A stretch of DNA of 12,466 nt, taken from contig JANLGA010000006.1 of NCBI GenBank assembly GCA_024653225.1, positions 23,909-36,374 of the forward strand, in the 5' to 3' direction. The translations under genes were made by a program, and so were the position numbers. Position 1 is the first letter of the stretch; each line of letters begins with the position of its first letter. This DNA is from Bacillota bacterium. Lineage in GTDB: Bacteria; Bacillota; Sulfobacillia; JABLXB01. The notes under the pieces are model-generated. The model saw only the letters and a list, made by a program, of their open reading frames with translations. It ran no database searches and was not told where the DNA came from. This document shows, in pieces, positions 6,412-12,466 of the stretch.

Positions 6412-7452
6412 ATGGGGGGTCGCCTGGTGAATCTGCCCGAAGCTATGGATCGAGCGAGGGAGAAGCTCAACGGTGTGTGCAGGGTATGCCGTGTATGCGA
6501 CGGCTTCGCCTGCAGGGGGGAGGTCCCCGGCTTCGGGGGCGCGGGGAGCGGCGCGTCGTTCATGAATAACGTCTCGGCCCTGGCCGCCGTGAAGCTCAAT
6601 GTCAGGGTGCTGCACGGGGCGAGCGAACCCAAGACGGGGACGAGCCTCTTCGGTGTGGACTTGAAGTTTCCCATCATTGGAGCCCCTGTCGCCGGGGTCA
6701 GGATAAACAGGATGGCGGGGGTCACCGAGCGGGAGCTCGCCGAGGCGATGATCTGCGGCCCGGCGATGGCGGGAACCCTGGGCAGCGGCGGGGACGGGGC
6801 CGTCCCCGAGGTGTTCGATTCCGGCCTGGAGATGATCTCCCGCCGCACTGCCGGACGCGGCGGTATCGTAATAATCAAGCCGGTGAGCCAAGAAGTCATC
6901 GTGGAGAAGATAGCACTGGCCGAGAAGGCGGGCGCAGACGCGGTCGGGGTTGATGTGGATGCGGCGGCGTTCGTCAACATGACGCTGGCGGGCCGGAGGG
7001 TGGAGCCGAAGACCCCGAAGATGATATCGGAGCTCGTCGCCGCCTCGAGGGTGCCCTTCATCGTGAAGGGGGTCATGAGCGTCGCCGACGCTGAGGCCGC
7101 CGCGGAAGCGGGTGCCGCGGCCGTCGTGGTGTCCAACCACGGAGGCCGCGTGATTGACCATACGCCCGGCACGGCGGAGGTATTGCCGGAGATTTCGCGG
7201 GCGGTTAGGGGCAAGACGAAGGTACTGGTGGATGGGGGCATACGGTCGGGCGTTGACGTGTTGAAGATGCTCGCCCTCGGGGCGGACGCGGTGTTGGTGG
7301 GACGACCCCTGGCGGTGGCGGCGATTGGGGGCGGCGCCCAGGCAGTCAAGCTGCGGCTCGAGCGGATCGGGGAGGAGCTGAAGGCGGCCATGATCATGAC
7401 AGGATGCCCGGACCTCGGGGCGGTGGACACCCGGGTCATCCGGGGGCGATGA
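6412..7452 (+). CDS. FMN-dependent alpha-hydroxy-acid dehydrogenase/oxidase family protein with N-terminal Cys cluster
   Basis: This is a TIM-barrel flavoprotein of the lactate/glycolate oxidase family, expected to oxidise an L-alpha-hydroxy acid to the keto acid. FMN and catalytic elements visible are FIVKGV (Lys219), VVVSNHGGRVID with the catalytic His243, VLVDGGIRSG (271-280) and VLVGRPLA (294-301). Ahead of the barrel is CRVCRVCDGFACRGE with Cys 23, 26, 29 and 34 (C-x2-C-x2-C-x4-C), which classical lactate and glycolate oxidases lack. It recalls a metal or Fe-S site and is, from memory, shared by a clostridial subgroup. The usual N-terminal substrate Tyr region is replaced, so the substrate is unclear. 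Length is short for the family (346). Starts possible are ATG 6412 or GTG 6427, the latter preceded by a G-rich tract. The next gene begins 4 bp after its stop. Confidence 0.87.
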   Translation: MGGRLVNLPEAMDRAREKLNGVCRVCRVCDGFACRGEVPGFGGAGSGASFMNNVSALAAVKLNVRVLHGASEPKTGTSLFGVDLKFPIIGAPVAGVRINRMAGVTERELAEAMICGPAMAGTLGSGGDGAVPEVFDSGLEMISRRTAGRGGIVIIKPVSQEVIVEKIALAEKAGADAVGVDVDAAAFVNMTLAGRRVEPKTPKMISELVAASRVPFIVKGVMSVADAEAAAEAGAAAVVVSNHGGRVIDHTPGTAEVLPEISRAVRGKTKVLVDGGIRSGVDVLKMLALGADAVLVGRPLAVAAIGGGAQAVKLRLERIGEELKAAMIMTGCPDLGAVDTRVIRGR

Positions 7453-7456
7453 TTCA

Positions 7457-8272
7457 TTGGAGTCGGGGGCAAGGCCGAACGCGCCCGCGGTGTTGCTGCA
7501 GATCTATGAGAGGCTGTTCGAGCGTTTCGGCCCGCAGCACTGGTGGCCCGCAGACGGCCCGTTCGAGGTGATCGTGGGGGCGATCCTGACCCAGTGCGTG
7601 TCGTGGAACAACGTCGCGACGGCCATAGGGAACCTGCGCCGCGCCGGCCTGATGGACCCGCGACGCCTGATGGAAGCCGACGAGGGCACGATCGCGAGCC
7701 TGGTGCGCCCCGCGGGCTATTACAGGCAGAAGGCCAAGAAGATCCGCGCCTTCCTCTCGTACCTGTGGGGAAGGCACGGCGGGGACCTGGCCTCGATGTT
7801 CGCCACGCCGCCCGACGAGCTCAGGAGCGAACTCCTGGCAGTATGGGGACTGGGCCCCGAGACGGTTGACTCCATCATGCTCTACGCGGGCGGGATCGCG
7901 TCGTTCGTCGTGGATGCCTACACCTCGAGGATCATGTCGAGAATCGGCGTCGTGCCAGCCGGAACCCCCTACGACCGGGTTCGGCGCATGTTCATGGACG
8001 GCCTGCCCAGGGATGCCGCGCTGTTCAACGAGTACCACGCCCTCCTGGTGACGCTCGGCAAGCGCGCTTGCCTGAAAACCCGCCCCCGTTGCGGCGAGTG
8101 TCCCCTCTCCGACATCTGCGGACGGATAGGCGTACCCCGCGACGGGGATGATCATTCCCTGGGGGCTGCGGGTCGTGAAGAAAGCGCGGAACAGGCCACG
8201 GCGGGGACGCGGCGGGGCCTTCGGGAAAAGAGGGCGAAAAAAGAAAGCCGGGGGGCCGTTCCATTCGCTTAA
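7457..8272 (+). CDS. Endonuclease III-related DNA glycosylase (HhH-GPD, [4Fe-4S])
   Basis: This is a base-excision repair glycosylase-like protein of the endonuclease III-related group that includes MagIII (COG2231). Features in order are WWPADGPFEVIVGAILTQ (29-46), the helix-hairpin-helix LAVWGLGPETVDSIMLY (127-143), the catalytic Asp in VVDAYTSRI (Asp153), and the iron-sulfur loop Cys205-x6-Cys212-x2-Cys215-x5-Cys221, identical in spacing to EndoIII. The EndoIII catalytic Lys position in GxGxKT is Glu135, so a base-removing (monofunctional) activity without beta-lyase is expected. Likely substrates are alkylated or mismatched bases, but this is inferred. TTG is used as start, 4 bp after the upstream stop, suggesting one transcript. 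About 50 charged residues follow the cluster and overlap the SASP gene in another frame. Confidence 0.87.
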   Translation: MESGARPNAPAVLLQIYERLFERFGPQHWWPADGPFEVIVGAILTQCVSWNNVATAIGNLRRAGLMDPRRLMEADEGTIASLVRPAGYYRQKAKKIRAFLSYLWGRHGGDLASMFATPPDELRSELLAVWGLGPETVDSIMLYAGGIASFVVDAYTSRIMSRIGVVPAGTPYDRVRRMFMDGLPRDAALFNEYHALLVTLGKRACLKTRPRCGECPLSDICGRIGVPRDGDDHSLGAAGREESAEQATAGTRRGLREKRAKKESRGAVPFA

Positions 8273-8483
8273 ACTCGAAGTTGCCGGGGAACTCGGCCTC
8301 GCGCAGAAGATCCGGCGAAGCGGTTGGGGCGGACTCACTTCAGCCGAAAGCGGCCGGATCGGAGGCGTCATGACGAGACGCCTCAGGGCTCTGGGCCTGG
8401 TACCCAATCCCCCGAGAAGAGACCGGCGTCGAGCGTCTTCCTCACCAGGTGTGACAAGTTCCGAATTCGACGAGCCCCGGTAG
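8175..8483 (+). CDS. Alpha/beta-type small acid-soluble spore protein (SASP)
   Basis: The middle of this frame, LKLEVAGELGLAQKI then GWGGLTSAESGRIGGVMTRRL, matches the two conserved blocks of alpha/beta SASPs (PF00269): the KxEVAxELG block with its GPR protease site (Glu before Val-Ala) and the LTSxExGxxGGxMxxRL DNA-binding block. Such proteins coat spore DNA and are degraded at germination. The only possible starts lie inside the glycosylase gene: GTG 8175 (102 residues, G-rich tract nine bases upstream) or ATG 8148 (111 residues). The N-terminal 30 residues are very basic (GKRGRKKK) and are encoded in the 98-bp overlap; the C-terminal 30 residues after RALGL are unusual for the family and Pro/Arg-rich. 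A sigma-G promoter could not be confidently picked. The core assignment is strong; the start is uncertain. Confidence 0.82.
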   Translation: MKKARNRPRRGRGGAFGKRGRKKKAGGPFHSLKLEVAGELGLAQKIRRSGWGGLTSAESGRIGGVMTRRLRALGLVPNPPRRDRRRASSSPGVTSSEFDEPR

Positions 8484-8501
8484 CCGGGCGTCACCCTGGG
8501 A

Positions 8502-8519
8502 CCCCGCCGACCCGCGGGG
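8502..8519 (+). terminator. Short GC hairpin after the SASP gene
   Basis: CCCCGC and GCGGGG pair perfectly across a 6-nt loop, 18 bases after the SASP stop. There is no T-run, so a role as terminator is only a possibility. The rest of 8484-8590 up to panB holds no other clear element. Confidence 0.25.
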
Positions 8520-8590
8520 CAGAAAGGTGTGGCGCCGGGGCGCGGCGAACTCCTTCATGCGCCATACATTCGCATCAAGGGGGTTTGACT

Positions 8591-9439
8591 GTGCCTAGGG
8601 AGAAAGTGACGATTCCGGCTCTCTACGAGAAGATGCGCAAGGGTCAGAAGATAACGATGCTCACGTGCTATGACTATCCCACCGCACTCCTGGAGGAGAA
8701 GGCGGGCATAGACATCATCCTGGTCGGTGACTCGCTGGGGATGACGGTGCTCGGTTACGACAGCACCCTGCCGGTGACCATGGACATAATGATTCCCCAC
8801 ACGCAAGCCGTCAGGAGGGGTGCGCCCACCGCCTTCCTCATCGGGGACATGCCGTACATGTCGTACCAGGTGTCGGTCGAGGAGGCCGTGAGGAACGCCG
8901 GAAGGTTCATGCAGGAGGCCGGGTGCGACGCCGTGAAGCTCGAGGGCGGGTCGAACGTCGTTGACGTGGTGAGGGCCCTCACGAAGGCGACAATACCGGT
9001 CATGGGCCACCTAGGGCTGACGCCCCAATCGCTTTCAATGCTCGGAGGGTTCAAGTCCCAGGGCAGGAGCGCGGACGCCGCCAAGAAGGTCATTGACGAT
9101 GCGAAGCTGCTCGAAGAGGCCGGCGCGTTTTCGATACTGCTCGAGGCCGTCCCGCCGGAGGTCGGAAAGATCGTGACGGAGAGGGCGAACGTGCCGATAA
9201 TCTCGATAGGCGCCGGACCCCATTGCCACGGGCAGCTTCTAATCATCCACGACATGCTGGGGTTCTTCGACAGGTTTACGCCGAAGTTCGTGAAGAAGTA
9301 CTGCAACATCAACGAGATCATACTGAAAGTGCTGGAGGAGTACGTGAAAGACATCGAGACGGGGGCTTTCCCGGAACCCCAGCACTGTTACACGATGAAG
9401 GCGGGTGAGCACGAGAAGCTCCTGGAGCTCCTGGGGTAG
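8591..9439 (+). CDS. panB: 3-methyl-2-oxobutanoate hydroxymethyltransferase
   Basis: PanB transfers a hydroxymethyl group from 5,10-methylene-tetrahydrofolate to alpha-ketoisovalerate, giving ketopantoate, the first committed step of pantothenate and CoA synthesis in the cytoplasm. The protein (282 residues) matches the family end to end: TMLTCYDYPTALLEE (22-36), VGDSLGM with metal ligand Asp47, IGDMPYMSYQ with Asp86, VKLEGG (Lys116), VMGHLGLTPQS (137-147), and the catalytic Glu185 in LLEAVP. IGAGPHCHGQLLIIHDMLG follows. The GTG start has AAGGGGG seven bases upstream. panC and panD are not adjacent, which is unusual but not rare. A strong hairpin follows the gene. Confidence 0.97.
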   Translation: MPREKVTIPALYEKMRKGQKITMLTCYDYPTALLEEKAGIDIILVGDSLGMTVLGYDSTLPVTMDIMIPHTQAVRRGAPTAFLIGDMPYMSYQVSVEEAVRNAGRFMQEAGCDAVKLEGGSNVVDVVRALTKATIPVMGHLGLTPQSLSMLGGFKSQGRSADAAKKVIDDAKLLEEAGAFSILLEAVPPEVGKIVTERANVPIISIGAGPHCHGQLLIIHDMLGFFDRFTPKFVKKYCNINEIILKVLEEYVKDIETGAFPEPQHCYTMKAGEHEKLLELLG

Positions 9440-9468
9440 AGCCGGTCCGTTGACAACGAGCTGGGACG

Positions 9469-9497
9469 CGAGGGGAGGGCGGGAGGCCCTCCCCTCG
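9469..9497. terminator. Strong hairpin between convergent genes
   Basis: CGAGGGGAGGG (9469-9479) and CCCTCCCCTCG (9487-9497) form a perfect 11-bp stem with a 7-nt loop. It starts 30 bases after the panB stop and 19 bases from the end of the convergent small gene, so it can serve both strands. It lacks a T-run on either side. Confidence 0.6.
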
Positions 9498-9515
9498 ATC
9501 GTGTGCGGATCGGCG

Positions 9516-9743
9516 TCACTCTCCGCGGCCGCCTTCCGCCGCTCGTCGGAGCGCGAGGTACGATAGAACGAAGCTCGAGCCGACGCCGAGAACGATGAAC
9601 GTCGCCGTCAGGACACCCCCGGTGGACAAGAGGCCGTCCACCCTGGATCCCACCATGGCGAAGAGAAGGACGTTCGCCACGAACACGAAGCCCACCTGGA
9701 GTACCGCCGCGGAGCGGCGGGCCGGACTGTCTTTCCCGCGCAA
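9516..9743 (-). CDS. Small two-helix membrane protein, AtpZ/AtpI-like
   Basis: This is a 75-residue protein with a basic N-terminus, two membrane helices (about 13-32 and 43-64) and a charged tail (ALRRAAEGGRGE). The pattern QVGF, then GSRVDGLL between helices and a Gly-rich second helix (VLGVGSSF) resembles AtpZ/AtpI proteins, which in other bacteria are linked to ATP-synthase assembly or ion uptake. No atp genes are nearby, so the assignment is tentative. The TTG start is well supported: GGAGG stands seven bases upstream. Convergent with panB across a shared hairpin and divergent from the nitrilase-like gene. Confidence 0.6.
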   Translation of the reverse strand: MRGKDSPARRSAAVLQVGFVFVANVLLFAMVGSRVDGLLSTGGVLTATFIVLGVGSSFVLSYLALRRAAEGGRGE

Positions 9744-9811
9744 CGTTCCCCCTCCATCTCAAAGGTGACGAGCGGCTTTCGGCGAATCACGGAACCAAAC
9801 CCGCTACACAC

Positions 9812-9840
9812 ATTTCACCACATATTCTGCGGACTGCCAA
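9812..9840 (-). promoter_or_regulatory. Candidate promoter for the small membrane-protein gene
   Basis: On the minus strand TTGGCA (9840-9835), 17 bp, TGAAAT (9817-9812) lies in the divergent intergenic region, leaving a leader of about 60 nt. The -10 matches only four of six positions. Confidence 0.3.
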
Positions 9841-9864
9841 CATGCTTAAGTGGGGGGATTAGGC

Positions 9865-11505
9865 ATGCATATTGTCCCGTCGTTCAAGGCAGCCGTCATC
9901 CAGTTCGAGCCGCAGCTTTTGGATGCGCGTGCCAACCTTTCCAGGTTGACGAACATGCTGGGGGATGCGGCCCGGCTCGGAGCCCGGTTGGCAGTGCTGC
10001 CCGAAATGGCGGCGACCGGATGCCGCATCGGGTCGAGGGAGGCCGCCGTCGCGCTGGCCGAGACGGTCCCCGGGCCGACGACGCAGGCTTTCGGCGAGAT
10101 CGCGGCGCGGCTGTCAATGTACGTGGTGATGTCGCTGCCCGAGGTGGATGCCGACACCGGCGCGTTCTACCACGCAGCGGTGTTGCTCGGCCCCTCGGGC
10201 GTTGTCGGGAAATACAGGAAGGTCCACCTGTCCCCGCTGGAAGCGGCGTGGGCGACGGCCGGAAACCTCGGGCTGCCCGTGTTCGAAACCCCGCTGGGGA
10301 GGATCTCCATGGTATTGGGCGGTGACGCCGAGTACTTCGAGTCTTGCAGGGTGCCCGCCTTGAGGGGAGCGGACGTGGTGTGCCTCCCCACAGCCTGTCC
10401 GGGCAAGGCACCCCTCGCGTCCTGGCGATCCCGGGCGCTCGAAAACGGGGTCTACCTCCTGGTCGCGGACGCGTGGGGATGGCAAGGGGACGCGGTGTTC
10501 GCGGGATGGAGCCTGATCGTCTCTCCCCGGGGCGAGGTCATCGCCTCGATAGACAGCGGAGACGGCGTGGCCGCCGGCCTGCTGAACGTCCGGGATTCAC
10601 GCGACAAGCGGGTCCCGGCGTTCGGGGACCTCATGGGAATCCGCCGCCCGGAGGAGTACCACGGGGTGCTGATAAACCCGTACTTGTGGGAGCGTCCGAC
10701 GGTGTCGGGACTCCCGGGGAGCCGGGAGACCGCGGTGAGGGTGTTTCAGTTCGACCCGGAACCCGGTAATCCGCGCCGCAACGCCGCCGAAATGGCGGTG
10801 ATGCTGGAGGAATCGTGGAGCGAATCGCCGGCGGGCATCGTGGTGTTCCCCGAGCTCTCCACGACCGGGATCGTGGACGGACCCGACATGCCCGAGCTCG
10901 CGGAGACGGTGCCCGGCCCGCTGGTGGACCGACTCACCGAGCTCGCCGCGGAGTTCGACACGCACATCGCCGTGGGAATGGTCGAGGCCGACGAATACGG
11001 CCGCGCGTACAATGCGGCGGTCCTGCTGGAGCCCGGCGGAGTGGTGGGGGTATACCGCAAGACCCACCTCAACGAATACGACAGGACCTGGGCGACGAGC
11101 GGCAACCTTGACCTCCCGTGCTTCGACATACCGGCGGGCAGGGTCGGGATCGTCCTCGGCAGCGAGATCCTGGTTCCCGAACTCGCGCGTTGCCTGGCGA
11201 AAAAAGGGGCCGACATCATCCTGTGTCCCTCCTCCTGGTGCTGGAACGTCTGGGACTTCGTGCTGCACGACCGCGCTCGGACGAACGACTGCTACCTGGC
11301 CGTGGCCGGCCACGCGAGGGGGCACGCTGGTCGGAGCGTCATCATCGGCGATCCGGGCTCCCAGGAGACCGCCTACGTGCTGGGGCCCCAGGGCTGGGCG
11401 ACGCTCAAGGTCAGCACCGCCGGGGGTTCCTTCTGCAGACGGAAGGAGATGCTCCGGGGGGTCCAGCCGGTATGGTACGACGCGATCGCGAGGAAGCGCG
11501 GCTGA
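9865..11505 (+). CDS. Tandem nitrilase-fold (carbon-nitrogen hydrolase) protein, both domains lacking the catalytic Cys
   Basis: The 546-residue protein contains two complete nitrilase-superfamily domains (about 4-265 and 288-520) that clearly duplicate each other; both have AETVPGP, AAVLL-x2-GVVG-x-YRK-x-HL, WAT-x-GNL and GR-x5-G. Each keeps the catalytic Glu (Glu47 in LPEM, Glu330 in FPEL) and Lys (Lys119 and Lys399 in YRKxHL). The cysteine of the usual ICYD is Gly in both: VLGGD (Gly152) and VLGSE (Gly432). Ordinary amide or nitrile hydrolysis through a thioester is therefore not expected; a binding, structural or altered-chemistry role is possible. Related family members work on carbon-nitrogen bonds of amides, nitriles or carbamoyl groups. 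ATG 9865 is chosen over GTG 9850 because GGGGGGA stands six bases upstream. It stands alone between divergent and convergent neighbours. Confidence 0.88.
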   Translation: MHIVPSFKAAVIQFEPQLLDARANLSRLTNMLGDAARLGARLAVLPEMAATGCRIGSREAAVALAETVPGPTTQAFGEIAARLSMYVVMSLPEVDADTGAFYHAAVLLGPSGVVGKYRKVHLSPLEAAWATAGNLGLPVFETPLGRISMVLGGDAEYFESCRVPALRGADVVCLPTACPGKAPLASWRSRALENGVYLLVADAWGWQGDAVFAGWSLIVSPRGEVIASIDSGDGVAAGLLNVRDSRDKRVPAFGDLMGIRRPEEYHGVLINPYLWERPTVSGLPGSRETAVRVFQFDPEPGNPRRNAAEMAVMLEESWSESPAGIVVFPELSTTGIVDGPDMPELAETVPGPLVDRLTELAAEFDTHIAVGMVEADEYGRAYNAAVLLEPGGVVGVYRKTHLNEYDRTWATSGNLDLPCFDIPAGRVGIVLGSEILVPELARCLAKKGADIILCPSSWCWNVWDFVLHDRARTNDCYLAVAGHARGHAGRSVIIGDPGSQETAYVLGPQGWATLKVSTAGGSFCRRKEMLRGVQPVWYDAIARKRG

Positions 11506-11550
11506 TGGGGGCGGGCACGGCCCGGCGTGTCCGAGAGGGCGGATGAGGCG

Positions 11551-11570
11551 CCGCCCCGGCCCGCGGGCGG
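11551..11570. terminator. Weak GC hairpin between convergent genes
   Basis: CCGCCC and GGGCGG pair across an 8-nt loop in the 99-bp gap between the nitrilase-like gene and the convergent permease gene. No T-run follows, so this is only a candidate terminator. Confidence 0.25.
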
Positions 11571-11604
11571 GACGACGCCCCCCGGTATTGATTCCGTTCC
11601 GGCT

Positions 11605-12466
11605 TCAGTGAGCCGCCGACAGCGCGATATTCAATACGAACAGCGCGGCCAGCACCCACATTACGGGGCTCACTTCGCGGGCCCGCCCCGCCAGCAACTT
11701 CACAACCGTGTACCCCAGGATCGCCGCCACCAGGCCGTTGGCGATGCTGTAAGTCAGCGGCATCATGAGGATGGCCAGGAATGCCGGCAGCGCCTCGGTG
11801 ACGTCGGACAGGTTTATCTTGAGCACGGGCTCCATCATGAGCAGGCCGACGATGATCAGGGCGGGTGCGGTCGCCTGGGGCGGTATCACGCCCGCCAGGG
11901 GCCAGATGAACAGCGATGCGAGGAACAACACCCCGGTCACTACGGCGGTCAACCCCGTCCGGCCCCCCTCGGCGACTCCCGCGGCACTCTCAACGTAGGT
12001 GGTGACCGTGCTCGTCCCTGACACCGCCCCTACGATGGTGCCCACGGAGTCCGTCACCAGGCCCTTGCCCGCCCCGGGGAAGGACCCGGACTTATCTATG
12101 ATCCCGAGCTTCGCGGCGAGCCCCACGAAGGTGCCGACCGTATCGAACATGTCCACGAACGTGAAAGTGAAGATGATCGAGAACAACCCGATATTCAGAG
12201 CCCCCATTACGTCCATCTGCCCGAAGGTCCTCGACAGCACGGCCCAGGAGGGCAGCGCCACCACCTGGGAAGGCAGTTTCGTCAGCATTGCCCCCCCGCC
12301 GTCCGGAACGAACATGCCCAGGAGCGTCGTGGCCAGTATGCCCCACAGCAGCGAACCGCGCACCCTCCTTGACATGAGGAAGGCCGTGACAAATAGCCCG
12401 AAAAGGGCCAGGAGCACTCCCGGGGACGTCAGGTCGCCCATGGCCACCTTCGTGGCCTCGTTGGCG
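11605..12466 (-). CDS. NCS2 purine (adenine/guanine/hypoxanthine) permease, AzgA/PbuG type (5' end outside window)
   Basis: This is a membrane transporter for purine bases with proton symport. The frame is open to the right edge (ANEATKVAMGDLTSPGV), so about 150 N-terminal residues are missing and the GTG at 12447 is internal. Diagnostic segments are GDLTSPGVLLALFGL, FTFVDMFDTVGTFVG, VSGTSTVTTYVESAAGVAEG followed by GRTGLTAVVTG, PPQATAPALIIVG and MPLTYSIANG, all characteristic of the AzgA/PbuG branch rather than the uracil/xanthine branch. At least six hydrophobic segments are visible. The specific purine cannot be fixed. It converges on the nitrilase-like gene, so co-transcription is excluded; a functional link to nitrogen salvage is speculative. 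Confidence 0.93.
   Translation of the reverse strand, partial: ANEATKVAMGDLTSPGVLLALFGLFVTAFLMSRRVRGSLLWGILATTLLGMFVPDGGGAMLTKLPSQVVALPSWAVLSRTFGQMDVMGALNIGLFSIIFTFTFVDMFDTVGTFVGLAAKLGIIDKSGSFPGAGKGLVTDSVGTIVGAVSGTSTVTTYVESAAGVAEGGRTGLTAVVTGVLFLASLFIWPLAGVIPPQATAPALIIVGLLMMEPVLKINLSDVTEALPAFLAILMMPLTYSIANGLVAAILGYTVVKLLAGRAREVSPVMWVLAALFVLNIALSAAH

Noticed and set aside
6306..6569. Possible 87-residue protein starting in the btuF/hydroxy-acid dehydrogenase intergenic region
   Set aside because: Its composition is noise-like and it overlaps the well-supported flavoprotein gene in another frame.
6261..7472. 403-codon minus-strand open frame opposite the hydroxy-acid dehydrogenase gene
   Set aside because: Ser/Thr/Pro-rich translation without motifs, antisense to a well-matched flavoprotein; typical GC-rich antisense ORF.
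7454..8494. 346-codon minus-strand frame opposite the glycosylase and SASP genes
   Set aside because: No recognisable motif; antisense shadow of two real coding frames.
8563..8570. CATACATT upstream of panB resembling a sigma-E -10
   Set aside because: No matching -35 at the right distance, and transcription would begin almost at the SD.
9823..9848. ATATT, 14 bp, CATGCTTA resembling a sigma-E sporulation promoter before the nitrilase-like gene
   Set aside because: The predicted start would fall inside the SD of the chosen ATG, and the -10 match is partial.

Overview
The window is GC-rich and tightly packed. It most likely comes from a spore-forming member of the Bacillota (Clostridia grade). 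The evidence for this is an alpha/beta-type small acid-soluble spore protein (SASP) gene overlapping the end of a DNA glycosylase gene, a YtpB-type C35 terpene cyclase beside a long-chain prenyl diphosphate synthase, purine-rich Shine-Dalgarno (SD) sequences with frequent GTG and TTG starts, and GTGA-type start/stop overlaps. No tRNA, rRNA, CRISPR array, transposase or phage gene was found. Both end genes are cut by the window edges.

Layout from left to right. (1) A 5'-truncated YtpB-like tetraprenyl-beta-curcumene synthase (+) meets a long-chain prenyl diphosphate synthase (-) tail to tail with overlapping ends, which fits C35 terpene or quinone side-chain supply. (2) A CGNR zinc-finger regulator (-) is divergent from a QueG-like double [4Fe-4S] protein (+). 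The two share a compact promoter region with overlapping -10 boxes and an inverted repeat. (3) A minus-strand transcription unit starts at a clear promoter and an AdoCbl riboswitch. It carries a BtuF-like lipoprotein, an amino-acid permease whose middle is missing, and a membrane-anchored SDH-type Clp-fold serine protease translationally coupled to the permease remnant. (4) A plus-strand run holds an FMN-dependent alpha-hydroxy-acid dehydrogenase-like protein with an N-terminal cysteine cluster, an endonuclease III-related glycosylase, the SASP and panB. It ends at a strong hairpin. (5) A small two-helix membrane protein (-) is followed by a fused tandem nitrilase-fold protein (+) in which the cysteine nucleophile is glycine in both halves. 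(6) The 3' two-thirds of a purine permease of the AzgA/PbuG type (-) closes the window.

The points most worth following up are the double nitrilase that keeps Glu and Lys but lacks Cys in both domains, the SASP gene nested out of frame over the glycosylase gene, the B12-riboswitch unit that contains a deleted permease and a protease, and the divergent CGNR/QueG-like pair with its candidate operator. No known defence or mobile system was recognised.
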